Shown here in pieces: positions 18,578 to 27,101 of a stretch of DNA of 64,000 nucleotides. The position numbers were made by a program, and so were the translations under genes. Source of the DNA: Rudanella paleaurantiibacter (GTDB lineage Bacteria; Bacteroidota; Bacteroidia; Cytophagales; Spirosomataceae). Numbering within the stretch: the first letter of the stretch is position 1; every line of letters begins with the position of its first letter. The stretch lies in contig NZ_WELI01000007.1 of the NCBI RefSeq assembly GCF_009184635.1, forward strand, positions 62,001 through 126,000, given 5' to 3'. The notes beneath the pieces are model-generated. The model saw only the letters and a program-made list of their open reading frames with translations, had not been told where the DNA came from and ran no database searches.

Positions 18578-18613
18578 AGACCACTCGTCCCGCTGGGTGA
18601 GTGGTCTTTTTTT
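18578..18613 (+). terminator. Rho-independent terminator after susC-susD pair 1
   Basis: A 9-bp stem (AGACCACTC at 18578-18586 with GAGTGGTCT at 18599-18607) is followed by a T run. It separates the SusC/SusD message from the DUF3472 gene. Confidence 0.88.
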
Positions 18614-18657
18614 CGCCGGAAACCGTAGCTTAGAGCGGTATTTTGCCACACACTCCC

Positions 18658-20058
18658 ATGAGTCAAATTCATATTCCGTCGGCCCGGTTGGTTTGGGTCT
18701 GTCTCGTTAGTTTGTTGCTGACCTCCACCTGCACGCTGTCGAAGGCGCCGGAGGCTGCCCCCAAAGCTGTAGCCGATACGCTGGCTGTACGTGTGTCTCT
18801 CGGCGGTAATAGCTGGATTACAGGCGGGGCGAATTTGTCCGAAACGCTTTCGGCTGAAGGGCTGGCCAATTGGTCGAGTGCAGACGCTGTGGTGAACACT
18901 TACGTCCGGTTTGGGAAGGTCGGTAAACTGACTCTCTCGGCCCGGCTCCGGGTACCTACCGGCAAAAGCCGGATTCGGGTGACAGTAGGGGCGCAGTCGA
19001 AAGAATTTGATATTGATGGAAGTACCCTTGCCGAGCACCGGCTGGGCGAATGGCGCATTGATAAGGGACAGACGCCGGGCGAGTCCACGCCGGGCGAGTC
19101 CACGCCGGGCGTGACGATGCCCGGAGGTTATGTGAAAATTAGTTTGCAGGGCGTGCGTAAAACGGGGGCTACCTATGCCGAGGTGACCGATTTGGGCATT
19201 GGCGGGGAGGTGGTCGACGAGCAAACGGCTTTTGTGCGCAACAACGAAGGTAACTTTTTTTACTGGGGTCGGCGGGGGCCGTCGGTGCACTTGCGCTACC
19301 CTATACCGGCCGAGCAGTCGGTTGAGTGGTTTTACAACGAAATCACCGTGCCTACAGGGAACGACGTTATTGGCTCGTACTACATGGCCAATGGCTTTGG
19401 CGAAGGCTACTTCGGGATGCAGGTAAACTCGGCTACCGAGCGCCGGATTCTGTTTTCGGTCTGGAGCCCATTTCAGACCGACGACCCGAAGCAGATTCCC
19501 GAAAACCAGAAAATCCGGCTCGACCGCAAAGGCCCGGAGGTAGTCACCAATGAGTTTGGCAACGAGGGGTCGGGTGGGCAGAGTTTTTTACGATACAACT
19601 GGCAGGCGGGCCAAACCTACGCGTTTTTGTTGCGTGGTCAGCCCGGCACGGATGGCTACACGGCGTACACGGCGTATTTCCGGCCGGTAGGCGAAAGCAG
19701 CTGGCGGCTAATTGCGAGTTTCCGGCGACCCCAAACCAACACCTATCTCAAATCCTTGTATTCGTTTCTGGAAAATTTTGTGCCCAACACGGGTAATGTG
19801 CAGCGCGAAGCCGAGTTTGGCAACGCCTGGGTGCGTACGCGGGAGGGGCAGTGGCACGAGCTGACGCAGATTCAGTTTACCGGCGACAATACGGCCCGGA
19901 AGGCGTTTCGGATGGACTATGCCGGGGGCGTGAGCGCGTCGGGGCGGTTCTTCCTGCGAAACTGTGGTTTTTTTGACCAATACACCCCGTTGCGTTCCGA
20001 TTTCACCCGCCCTGCCCGGTCGGTGGCTCCAACCATTGATTGGTCGGCCCTACCGTGA
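18658..20058 (+). CDS. DUF5077/DUF3472 domain-containing secreted protein
   Basis: A 466-residue exported protein. A hydrophobic signal with a cysteine (LTSTC) suggests a lipoprotein or a Sec substrate. The N-terminal beta-sandwich part (residues about 40-190) fits DUF5077. The C-terminal part (HLRYPIPAEQSVEWFYNEITVP, then SYYMANGFGEGYFGMQVNS and FLLRGQPGTDGYTAYTAYF) fits DUF3472. Such proteins are common beside Bacteroidota glycan-use genes, but their activity is unknown. Near residue 140 a five-residue unit (TPGES) is repeated. I chose the ATG at 18658 because the upstream alternative is a TTG. It has its own upstream region after the terminator. Confidence 0.82.
   Translation: MSQIHIPSARLVWVCLVSLLLTSTCTLSKAPEAAPKAVADTLAVRVSLGGNSWITGGANLSETLSAEGLANWSSADAVVNTYVRFGKVGKLTLSARLRVPTGKSRIRVTVGAQSKEFDIDGSTLAEHRLGEWRIDKGQTPGESTPGESTPGVTMPGGYVKISLQGVRKTGATYAEVTDLGIGGEVVDEQTAFVRNNEGNFFYWGRRGPSVHLRYPIPAEQSVEWFYNEITVPTGNDVIGSYYMANGFGEGYFGMQVNSATERRILFSVWSPFQTDDPKQIPENQKIRLDRKGPEVVTNEFGNEGSGGQSFLRYNWQAGQTYAFLLRGQPGTDGYTAYTAYFRPVGESSWRLIASFRRPQTNTYLKSLYSFLENFVPNTGNVQREAEFGNAWVRTREGQWHELTQIQFTGDNTARKAFRMDYAGGVSASGRFFLRNCGFFDQYTPLRSDFTRPARSVAPTIDWSALP
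19072..19116 (+). repeat. 15-bp in-frame tandem repeat within the DUF3472 gene
   Basis: ACGCCGGGCGAGTCC occurs twice head to tail (19072-19086 and 19087-19101). A third diverged copy starts at 19102. It encodes TPGES-TPGES-TPGVT, probably a flexible surface linker. The identical DNA copies suggest recent slippage. Confidence 0.7.
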
Positions 20059-20387
20059 TGGCTGGTAGTGCTCAACTCTGTACGGGGCTGACAGTAAATT
20101 GTGGCGTCTGTCTGCTCTTTTGAAAAGCGAATCCGGGGCTGAGTTGTCGGTATGGGTACCTACTGCAATACAAAAGAATTGGCACGCGGATGTAACAGAT
20201 TAAGCCGATTTTCACGGATCTACTCATGGGCGTGAATTCGTTAAATCGGTGTTATCCGCGTTCAATTGACATCGGTTGGCTACGTCAATCGCTCGATTGT
20301 ACAGGCTGTCCAGTACTCAGGCCAGAGACTACAAACCAAGAACTACGTAAACTACCTGGTAGTGAAGCTGCCAAATACCTTGCTGGT
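20059..20387. repeat. Intergenic region with ATCCGCG-type inverted repeat
   Basis: No gene is evident in this 329-base stretch. It contains an imperfect inverted repeat whose outer arms are ACGCGGAT (20184-20191) and ATCCGCGT (20254-20261). The sequence between reads like the dispersed CGGATTTTCACGGAT repeats of several bacterial genomes. An ATG at 20226 would extend the downstream kinase by 54 residues through this repeat, so I regard that extension as spurious. Confidence 0.5.
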
Positions 20388-21548
20388 ATGATGAATAACC
20401 AAGCTATTTCTGTTTCAACCCCTGGCCGGATTTGCCTTTTCGGCGAACATCAGGACTATCTGGGGCTTCCTGTGATTGCCGCAGCCATTTCCTGCCGGAT
20501 TCAAATCAATGCCGAGCGAATCGATCAACCCACGGTTCACCTCGAACTGCCCGACATCGGCAGTCAGGAAGTGTTTAGCCTCACTGAGCTTCCCCTGTCG
20601 TATCAGCACGACCGCGACTATTTTCGGAGCGCCATCAACGTGCTCATGCGCGAAGGCTTTCAGTTCGGGCACGGCCTGGCAGGCGAGGTGCGCGGCCGTA
20701 TCCCGATCAACGCGGGTACATCAAGTTCGTCGGCTCTGTTGATTTCGTGGCTCAACGTGCTGACCCAACTCGCCGACAACCCCCGCGAGCTGACGGCCCG
20801 CCAACTCGCCGAATTGGCCTACCGGGCCGAGGTACTTGAGTTTGGCGAACCCGGCGGTATGATGGACCATTACGCAACGGCCGTGGGCGGGGTTATCTAC
20901 CTTGAATCGCAACCGGCTATCCGGCTCGAAACCTACAAACCGGCACTGGGGGCTTTTGTACTGGGCGATTCGCAGGAGCCGAAAGATACCATCGGGATAC
21001 TGGCCCGGGTAAAACACGGTATGTTGCGCATTGCCAAACAACTGACCGAGCTGAATCCGGGGTTCTCGCTGCACACAACCGAACTAACCGAGGTGACCGA
21101 GTTTAAAGACGTACTTTCCAAAGACGATTATATTTTGCTCAAAGGCACCCTCTCGAACCGCGATATTCTGCGGCAGGCTCTGGGTCTGATTCGGGCGTCG
21201 GAGCAAGCGGGTACTCCACTCGATCATACCCGGCTGGGCCAACTGCTCACCGAACACCACGCGAACCTGCGCGACGCCCAGCAGATTTCGACGCCCAAAA
21301 TCAACCGGATGCTCGATGCGGCTCTGGCGGCTGGTGCGTTGGGAGGCAAAATCAACGGCTCGGGCGGGGGCGGCTGCATGTTCGCGTATGCGCCGGGCGA
21401 CGCTTCGCCGGGCGAGGTGGATAACGACCCTTTAGCGACGGCTCGTCGGGTGGCGGAGGCCATCGAGCGCGAAGGGGGTCGAGCCTACATTGTGTCGGTT
21501 GATGAAGGCACGGTTCGCCACCCGTTGGCTACCAGCACGGTGTTGTAA
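20388..21548 (+). CDS. GHMP family sugar kinase (galactokinase-like)
   Basis: A 386-residue kinase of the GHMP superfamily with all three motifs. The N-terminal one is TPGRICLFGEHQDYLG (residues about 11-26), comparable with the GEHTDY of galactokinases. The phosphate-binding loop is GRIPINAGTSSSSALLI. The C-terminal motif is INGSGGGGCMFAY. A likely catalytic aspartate sits in GEPGGMMDHYATAVGG. It would phosphorylate a sugar at C1 with ATP. Given the GH109-type gene nearby, galactose or N-acetylgalactosamine are natural candidates, but this is inference. I chose the start at 20388 (a second ATG follows at 20391), since upstream residues read through a repeat. Confidence 0.82.
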   Translation: MMNNQAISVSTPGRICLFGEHQDYLGLPVIAAAISCRIQINAERIDQPTVHLELPDIGSQEVFSLTELPLSYQHDRDYFRSAINVLMREGFQFGHGLAGEVRGRIPINAGTSSSSALLISWLNVLTQLADNPRELTARQLAELAYRAEVLEFGEPGGMMDHYATAVGGVIYLESQPAIRLETYKPALGAFVLGDSQEPKDTIGILARVKHGMLRIAKQLTELNPGFSLHTTELTEVTEFKDVLSKDDYILLKGTLSNRDILRQALGLIRASEQAGTPLDHTRLGQLLTEHHANLRDAQQISTPKINRMLDAALAAGALGGKINGSGGGGCMFAYAPGDASPGEVDNDPLATARRVAEAIEREGGRAYIVSVDEGTVRHPLATSTVL

Positions 21549-21564
21549 GAAAACGCCATAACCA

Positions 21565-21606
21565 AAAAAGCCCGGTACGGAGCAGATGCTCCGTACCGGG
21601 CTTTTT
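21565..21606. terminator. Perfect bidirectional terminator after the GHMP kinase
   Basis: A perfect 20-bp inverted repeat (21565-21584 with 21587-21606; AAAAAGCCCGG... and ...CCGGGCTTTTT) with an A tract on one side and a T tract on the other. It lies between the convergent kinase and second SusD genes. Confidence 0.92.
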
Positions 21607-21781
21607 ACCACCGGCACCGGCCGCCCGGCCCCAACCCCCTCCTGAAAAACAGGAGGGAAAGAGAGAACGTCAAACTTGACTAACGGAGCAGGTAGCCTTA
21701 AGCTCTTTGGTAGTCTGGTAAGATTCCCCCTCCTTAGTTCAAGGAGGGGGGGAGGGCCGGGCGGCCGGTGCCGGTGGTAAA
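21604..21781. repeat. MITE-like nested palindromic element (178 bp)
   Basis: Perfect 28-bp terminal inverted repeats (21604-21631 and 21754-21781) enclose two further hairpins: CCCTCCTG...CAGGAGGG at about 21636-21657, and CCCCCTCCTT...AAGGAGGGGG at 21726-21750. It has no coding capacity. It fills the space between the kinase terminator and the stop codon of the convergent SusD gene. A non-autonomous mobile element or REP-like sequence is the likely nature. Confidence 0.75.
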
Positions 21782-21786
21782 CCATC

Positions 21787-23463
21787 TTAATAACTCTCAT
21801 TCTGCACCAGATAGCCGGGCAGGTTCGAAGCACCATCGATGGCTGTTTGCGGAATTGGGAAAATACGCTTCCGGCGATCGTTGTTCGATTTCTCGGTCCA
21901 GGTGCCTTCGTATTTTCCGAAACGGATCATGTCGGTCCGGCGCAGCATCTCCCAGTAAAATTCGAAACCCCGCTCGCGGAACAGCAAATCCAGGTTCATC
22001 GACGTGAGGGCGGGCGGGGGCGTACTTGCTGTACGCGAAGCCCGTACCAGATTCACGTCGGCCAGGGCACCGGCGGCATCGTTGCTCTTGCGGAGTTTCG
22101 CTTCGGCCCGCATCATGTACACATCGGCCAGACGGACAATGGAGAAGTCGGCATCGCCCAAGTTCCGGCCCGACGACGACTTCTTGCTGAATTCATACTT
22201 CAACACCCGAAAACCGGTGCTGTAATCGCTACCGGCCACGGTAAAGTCCACGCGCTCAGTAAATACCACAGGGGTGGTTGGGCGGTTACGAGTTACGTTG
22301 AATAACCGGCCCACGCGGTAGTTGTTGCCGCAGCGCACAAACGCTCCATTGACCCGAATCAGGCCAAACTGCTGCCCACGCAGGATACCCCGGTTCATGT
22401 TGAAATCGTTGGCCGATACGCACGAATCAGCCGGAATGTTCAGATTTTGCTTGAAAAAACGCGGGTCGGCGGCTGCCGGGTCGCGGGGGGCGTAGGTATC
22501 CACCCAGGTCCGGTAAAAGTCGGGCGTAATAGCCGGGCCATCGGTACCGTTAGCGGCCGGGAAGGCGGGCAGCGGAAACTGATCGCCCGAGAGCGAGAAA
22601 TACGCCAGACGGTTATGTCCGTTCAGTTCGGCCCGTTGATCGACGGCGAAAATCAACTCTTTGTTTGTGTTGTTGTCGGAGTTGAAAATCGAGAAATAAT
22701 CCCGCGCCAGTTGGTACTGCCCTGAGTTGATAATCTTGTCGCAGTACTCCACCACCTTGTCCATATCTTCGGGCTTAAAGGTAAAGTTAGTAGCGTAGCG
22801 ATCGCGGTACACGGCCGCATTCAGGTGCAACCGGGCCAGCAAGCCCCACACAGCCCCTTTGGTCAGGCGGCCGGGACCTACGTTGGTCAGCAGGTCGGGC
22901 TCAACGGCCAGAAACTCAGTCCGAACATAATCGAGGGCTTTCTCACCCCGCAGAATCTCCGAAATACCCTGGGCATCGTCTTTGGCAAAGACCAGCCCAA
23001 ACAGGTCGAGCAACACCATGTTGTAGTAGGCCCGCATCCCCCGTGCTTCGGCAATGTAGACCTTGGCGGCTGGGTCGTTGATGGTGGGCAGGGTGTTGAT
23101 GGCCGTGAGCGCCCGCGAAATGCCCTGGGTCAGAAACTGCCAGGTATTACGGATGTTCGGGTCGGTGCTGGTAGAGGTATGCTGGTGCATAGCCAGATAA
23201 ATACCATTGTCGCCCCAGTCGGTGCCACCCCGGTAAGGCAGAATAGCCTCATCGGTCGAGATTTCCTGTAGGTTGAAGTAGTTGGTATGCAGGAAAATAT
23301 CTGGCAGACGGGCGTACACCGGAGCCAGGTTGCCATCCGCAGCCTGCTTGTCGGTCAGGCCCGTTACCGACGATTCGTCGAGTACGTTTTCGGTCAGGTC
23401 GGTACAGCTATTCAAAAAGAGCAGGCCGCACAAGGCGAGCGAGCTTACGAGTATCTTTTTCAT
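21787..23463 (-). CDS. RagB/SusD family surface glycan-binding lipoprotein (pair 2)
   Basis: A 558-residue lipoprotein. The lipobox (FLNSC) is near residues 16-20 after a typical signal (MKKILVSSLALCGLLF). SusD-type features include EARGMRAYYNMVLLDLFGLVF, LLARLHLNAAVYRDRY, a C-terminal VRLADVYMMRAEAKLRKSNDAAGALADVNLVR, and RERGFEFYWEMLRRTDMIRFGKYEGTW. It is the partner of the SusC protein encoded 35 bases upstream. It diverges widely from the pair-1 SusD (558 against 483 residues), so the two systems probably bind different glycans. Confidence 0.95.
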   Translation of the reverse strand: MKKILVSSLALCGLLFLNSCTDLTENVLDESSVTGLTDKQAADGNLAPVYARLPDIFLHTNYFNLQEISTDEAILPYRGGTDWGDNGIYLAMHQHTSTSTDPNIRNTWQFLTQGISRALTAINTLPTINDPAAKVYIAEARGMRAYYNMVLLDLFGLVFAKDDAQGISEILRGEKALDYVRTEFLAVEPDLLTNVGPGRLTKGAVWGLLARLHLNAAVYRDRYATNFTFKPEDMDKVVEYCDKIINSGQYQLARDYFSIFNSDNNTNKELIFAVDQRAELNGHNRLAYFSLSGDQFPLPAFPAANGTDGPAITPDFYRTWVDTYAPRDPAAADPRFFKQNLNIPADSCVSANDFNMNRGILRGQQFGLIRVNGAFVRCGNNYRVGRLFNVTRNRPTTPVVFTERVDFTVAGSDYSTGFRVLKYEFSKKSSSGRNLGDADFSIVRLADVYMMRAEAKLRKSNDAAGALADVNLVRASRTASTPPPALTSMNLDLLFRERGFEFYWEMLRRTDMIRFGKYEGTWTEKSNNDRRKRIFPIPQTAIDGASNLPGYLVQNESY

Positions 23464-23498
23464 GATCGATTTTCGTCTTAAATGGAAGGATCTCCTGC

Positions 23499-26400
23499 CT
23501 AAAATGTCACGTTGAGCCCAAACACAAACGACCGCGCGCGGGGATAGCTCAGGTAATCGATACCGTACGACACGATGCCGTTGACGGTACGGTCGGTGTT
23601 GACCTCTGGGTCAAAGCCGTCGTACTTCGTGATTACGAACAGGTTCTGACCCGTAGCCGACAGCCGAATGTTCGACACCCAGCGGTCGAGACCGATGCTG
23701 CGGGGGCTGAGGTTGTAGCCCAGGGCTACGTTGTTGAGCCGGAAGAAAGCTCCGTCTTTCAGGAAGCGCGTTGATACAGGAGCCGCGTTGTTGATCGACT
23801 CGTTTGCTTCGCCTACCGACGAGGCCGGGCCGTTCAGACCTTTCACCAGACGAGCCCGGTAGAAGAATGCGTTGGCCGTGTTGTCGTACAGTTTGTTGCC
23901 CGACACCCCGTTGAAGTTAGCCGCCAGGTCAAAGCCTTTGTAAGCTACGCTGCCGTTGATGTTGAACTGACGCGTGGGTAGGGCGCTACCAGCCGCAATC
24001 CGGTCTTTGTCGGTGCCACCTATACCGTCGCCGTCCACATCCCGGAAACGGTTCACGCCTTTCTCGTCGATGCCGAGGTACTCACGCAGGTAGAACGTAC
24101 CAATGGGTTGCCCGTTTACGTAGCCGTTGACCGTGGCCGACGTCAGACCCGGACCCGATGCTGACCCTGACGTAATCACGGTATAGGGTGAGTTGTCGAC
24201 CCGGTTTTTGATAAACGTCATGTTGCCGCCGATATCGAAGCGCAGACCGCTTTGGCTCACATACCGGTAGTTCAGTTCCATTTCAACACCTTGGTTGGTG
24301 ATGGTCATGTCGGGTACGTTGGTCCAGTAGGTCGATGCGGGCTGAATGGGGTCGGCCGGAATCACTTCGAGCAGAATCTTGCCCGATACCTTACGGAAAT
24401 AATCGAGCGTACCGGTCAAAGCACCGTTGAACAGGCCAAAATCGAGACCGATGTCGGTTTGGGTCGACAGCTCCCACTGAATATCGGGGTTAGCGAGTCG
24501 GGTGTAGGTCGTACCAGCCGGGAAGTTGGCCGAGTTGTCGAGCGGGTAGCTCGTGGCGGCCGATGTGCTTGAGGTAAACAAGGCCTGCGTAATCTTCGAC
24601 GGAATCTCCTGGTTACCCGTTTGACCCCAGCCCATCCGCAGTTTCAGGTCAGAGAAGGGCCCCGACTTGAGGAACTCTTCTTCCGAAATCCGCCAGCCTG
24701 CCGAGAACGACGGGAACACCCCGTACTTGTTGTTGGCCCCGAACTTGCTCGATCCGTCGGCCCGTACGGTTGCCGTAAACAGGTAGCGGTCGTTAAATTG
24801 GTAGTTCAACCGTCCGAAGAACGATTGCAGCTCGTTCTGGATGGCAAAACCGCCCGGCCGGTTGGTGGCCAGGGTCAGTTCCTGCCCTAAACCGGGGTTG
24901 TTGCCCGGCTCAATAGGCGAAACCGGGAATCGGTTGATGCTCCAGTTGCGGCCCCGAATATCGAACTGCTGGTACGAGTGACCCAACAAGGCCGAAAGGC
25001 TATGCTTGGCCCAGTTGCGGTTGTATGTGAAATAGTTCTCAATCAGAACGTTGCGGTTGTTGCCGTAGATGCTTTCCAGACGGCCGTCCTGCTGCGGCAG
25101 AGCACTCGCCAGCGACTGCAAATCGCGCGTCGAGCTGGCGTTGTCTACACCGAGATTCAGCTTGTACGTCAGGTTTTTGGTGATCTTGTACGAAGGCGAC
25201 ACACTCGCGACTACCCGGTTGATGGTGGTGGCGTCTTTCTGGAGTTGCAGCGTGATGAGGGGGTTGGTAAACGCCTGGTAACGCGCTGGTTGACCAGTTG
25301 TGGGGTCGTAGGCCGGATACGTGGGGTTAGCCGACAGGGCCGCCCCAATCAGACCGTCGATAGACGGACGGTCGTTGACCGTTTGCGAAGCCGTCAGGTT
25401 TACATCGAGCACCAGCCGGTCTTCCATGAACTTCTGCGACGCGTTGAACCGGCCCGTGTAGCGTTTCAGGCCGCTGCCTTTCAGAATACCTTCCTGGTTC
25501 TGCACCCCTACCGAACCGTAGTACGACAGGCGCTCGGCTCCTCCGCTAAAGGCAATGTTGTGGTCCTGCGTGATGGCCGTTCGGGTAATTTCGCGCTGCC
25601 AGTCGGTCGACGCCCGCTGATCATCGACAACCCCACCAATAGCCGCTACTTCTTTCCGAAACTCGTCGGCCGTGAAGAGGGGCAGCGGGCGGGCAATATT
25701 CGAGATGCCGACGTTCGACGACAGGGTCAGGTTGGCCGCGCCAGCCTTGCCTTTGCGAGTCGTAATCAGAATAACCCCGTTGGCACCCCGGGCACCGTAG
25801 ATAGCCGTAGCCGAAGCATCTTTCAGGACATCAATCGACTCAATATCCTGCGGGTTGAGGAAGTTGAGCGGGTTACCGGCTCCGCCCGTGCTGGAGTTGT
25901 CGAGCGGAATTCCGTCGAGCACAAACAAAGGTGTACTGCCCGTGCGTACCCCGCCCGGTCCGCGTACCGTAATGTTTTGCCGGCCGCCCGGTTCACCACT
26001 TGCCGAGGTCACGTTCACACCGGCTACCCGGCCTTGCAGCAACTGCTCCGGTGAGTTGACAATACCCCGGTTAAAATCGGTGCTTTTGACCGACTTAATG
26101 GCGCCCGTCATATCCTTTTTAGTGGCGCTACCGTAACCGATAACCACCACCTGATTCAGCTCCGAAGCCGACGCCTTGAGCGATACGTTGATGGTCGACT
26201 GGTTGCCGACCGTTACTTCCTGCGATACAAACCCGATAAACCCGAACACCAGTACGGCCGAGCCCTCGGGAACAACAAGCTTGTAATTACCATTGGCGTC
26301 GGTAGTGGTACCGCGCTGTGTGCCTTTGAGCAATACGCTACACCCGGCGAGGGGTTCGTTGGTGGTGGCATCCACTACGCGGCCCGTGACCGTGATGTCG

Positions 26401-26555
26401 GCCACCTGACGGGTGGCTCCGTTGGGCACGATTGTGCGTGCTGGCGGAACGGTGGCTCCCTGCGCGGTGAGCAAAGGAAAAGCCAGTAACGCGCAGAGGG
26501 GTACTCTCCAGGATGAAGCCCATGGAGGAGTAGAGAATCCATACAAGTTAGACAT
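23499..26555 (-). CDS. SusC/RagA family TonB-linked outer-membrane transporter (pair 2)
   Basis: A 1018-residue outer-membrane transporter. After a longer than usual signal region (hydrophobic residues about 18-32) come the carboxypeptidase-like domain (TGRVVDATTNEPLAGCSVLLKG) and the plug. The plug shows LNQVVVIGYGSATKKDMTGAIKSV, LLQGRVAGVNVTSASGEPGG, FVLDGIPLDNS and ATAIYGARGANGVILITTRKGKAG. The barrel ends in LNVTF. It is transcribed ahead of the SusD gene of pair 2 and is convergent with the LacI-controlled region. No hydrolase is encoded in this second pair, so its enzymes are either shared with pair 1 or encoded elsewhere. Confidence 0.96.
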   Translation of the reverse strand: MSNLYGFSTPPWASSWRVPLCALLAFPLLTAQGATVPPARTIVPNGATRQVADITVTGRVVDATTNEPLAGCSVLLKGTQRGTTTDANGNYKLVVPEGSAVLVFGFIGFVSQEVTVGNQSTINVSLKASASELNQVVVIGYGSATKKDMTGAIKSVKSTDFNRGIVNSPEQLLQGRVAGVNVTSASGEPGGRQNITVRGPGGVRTGSTPLFVLDGIPLDNSSTGGAGNPLNFLNPQDIESIDVLKDASATAIYGARGANGVILITTRKGKAGAANLTLSSNVGISNIARPLPLFTADEFRKEVAAIGGVVDDQRASTDWQREITRTAITQDHNIAFSGGAERLSYYGSVGVQNQEGILKGSGLKRYTGRFNASQKFMEDRLVLDVNLTASQTVNDRPSIDGLIGAALSANPTYPAYDPTTGQPARYQAFTNPLITLQLQKDATTINRVVASVSPSYKITKNLTYKLNLGVDNASSTRDLQSLASALPQQDGRLESIYGNNRNVLIENYFTYNRNWAKHSLSALLGHSYQQFDIRGRNWSINRFPVSPIEPGNNPGLGQELTLATNRPGGFAIQNELQSFFGRLNYQFNDRYLFTATVRADGSSKFGANNKYGVFPSFSAGWRISEEEFLKSGPFSDLKLRMGWGQTGNQEIPSKITQALFTSSTSAATSYPLDNSANFPAGTTYTRLANPDIQWELSTQTDIGLDFGLFNGALTGTLDYFRKVSGKILLEVIPADPIQPASTYWTNVPDMTITNQGVEMELNYRYVSQSGLRFDIGGNMTFIKNRVDNSPYTVITSGSASGPGLTSATVNGYVNGQPIGTFYLREYLGIDEKGVNRFRDVDGDGIGGTDKDRIAAGSALPTRQFNINGSVAYKGFDLAANFNGVSGNKLYDNTANAFFYRARLVKGLNGPASSVGEANESINNAAPVSTRFLKDGAFFRLNNVALGYNLSPRSIGLDRWVSNIRLSATGQNLFVITKYDGFDPEVNTDRTVNGIVSYGIDYLSYPRARSFVFGLNVTF

Positions 26556-27101
26556 ACGGGATACTACGTTTAAAGTGCAAAATTGCCCCTGAGGGGGTAC
26601 TCGTTACTCAAACTTTGAGCGATTTAAAGATAAAATAATACTATGTAAGGGTAGGCGACTCGTTCGACTTGAAATATTTTGCGGTGTGCGTAAGGGAGGA
26701 TGTGTGGATATATAGCAAACTGTTGATAATCAGATAATTACTGGTCAGCATTGGCGGGTTTAGTTTTTTAGAAATTTTAAAAACTAAAAAGGGCTGTTTA
26801 TCAAGTGTTTACCCATTTTGCGCTGCCAGATTCGGAATTTGCTTAAGTAAGCAGGTATGCGGTGCCCGACAAAAATACGCCTACGCTTACTGCCCGGTGG
26901 GTTATTTTTTTGTAACGAACGGACCGGTATATACACAATTTGGTAACAGGTGCCCGTGGAGTAGGACAGTAAAATGGGCTGATTTATGGTCTTAGTAAAG
27001 GGTGAGCAACGTATCGCTTCAAATCACAAAATGATAACAGACCCGGCTGGCTTTGTGCGGCCGTCGGGTAGTAGTTTTGCCTTTTAGCTTCCAATCCAAC
27101 C
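26556..27101. other. 546-bp non-coding divergent regulatory region
   Basis: No gene is visible. The DNA is visibly richer in A and T than the flanks. It holds the upstream regions of the second SusC gene (leftward) and of the phosphatase gene (rightward). A promoter with a good -7 box is seen only for the phosphatase. I found no match to the GCAAACG operators of the LacI-type regulator, which suggests pair 2 is under separate control. Confidence 0.5.
27052..27079 (+). promoter_or_regulatory. Bacteroidota-type promoter of the phosphatase gene
   Basis: TTTG (27052-27055) and TAGTTTTG (27072-27079) match the -33 and -7 elements, with 16 bases between them, slightly under the usual 17-23. The -7 box ends 22 bases before the ATG at 27102. 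Confidence 0.55.

Noticed and set aside
19072-19116. Possible short CRISPR-like repeat array
   Set aside because: The units are contiguous 15-mers without spacers and in frame with a protein, so they are a coding tandem repeat.
24978-26054. Plus-strand frame of 358 codons opposite the second SusC gene
   Set aside because: Antisense to the plug and early barrel of SusC, with no family features.
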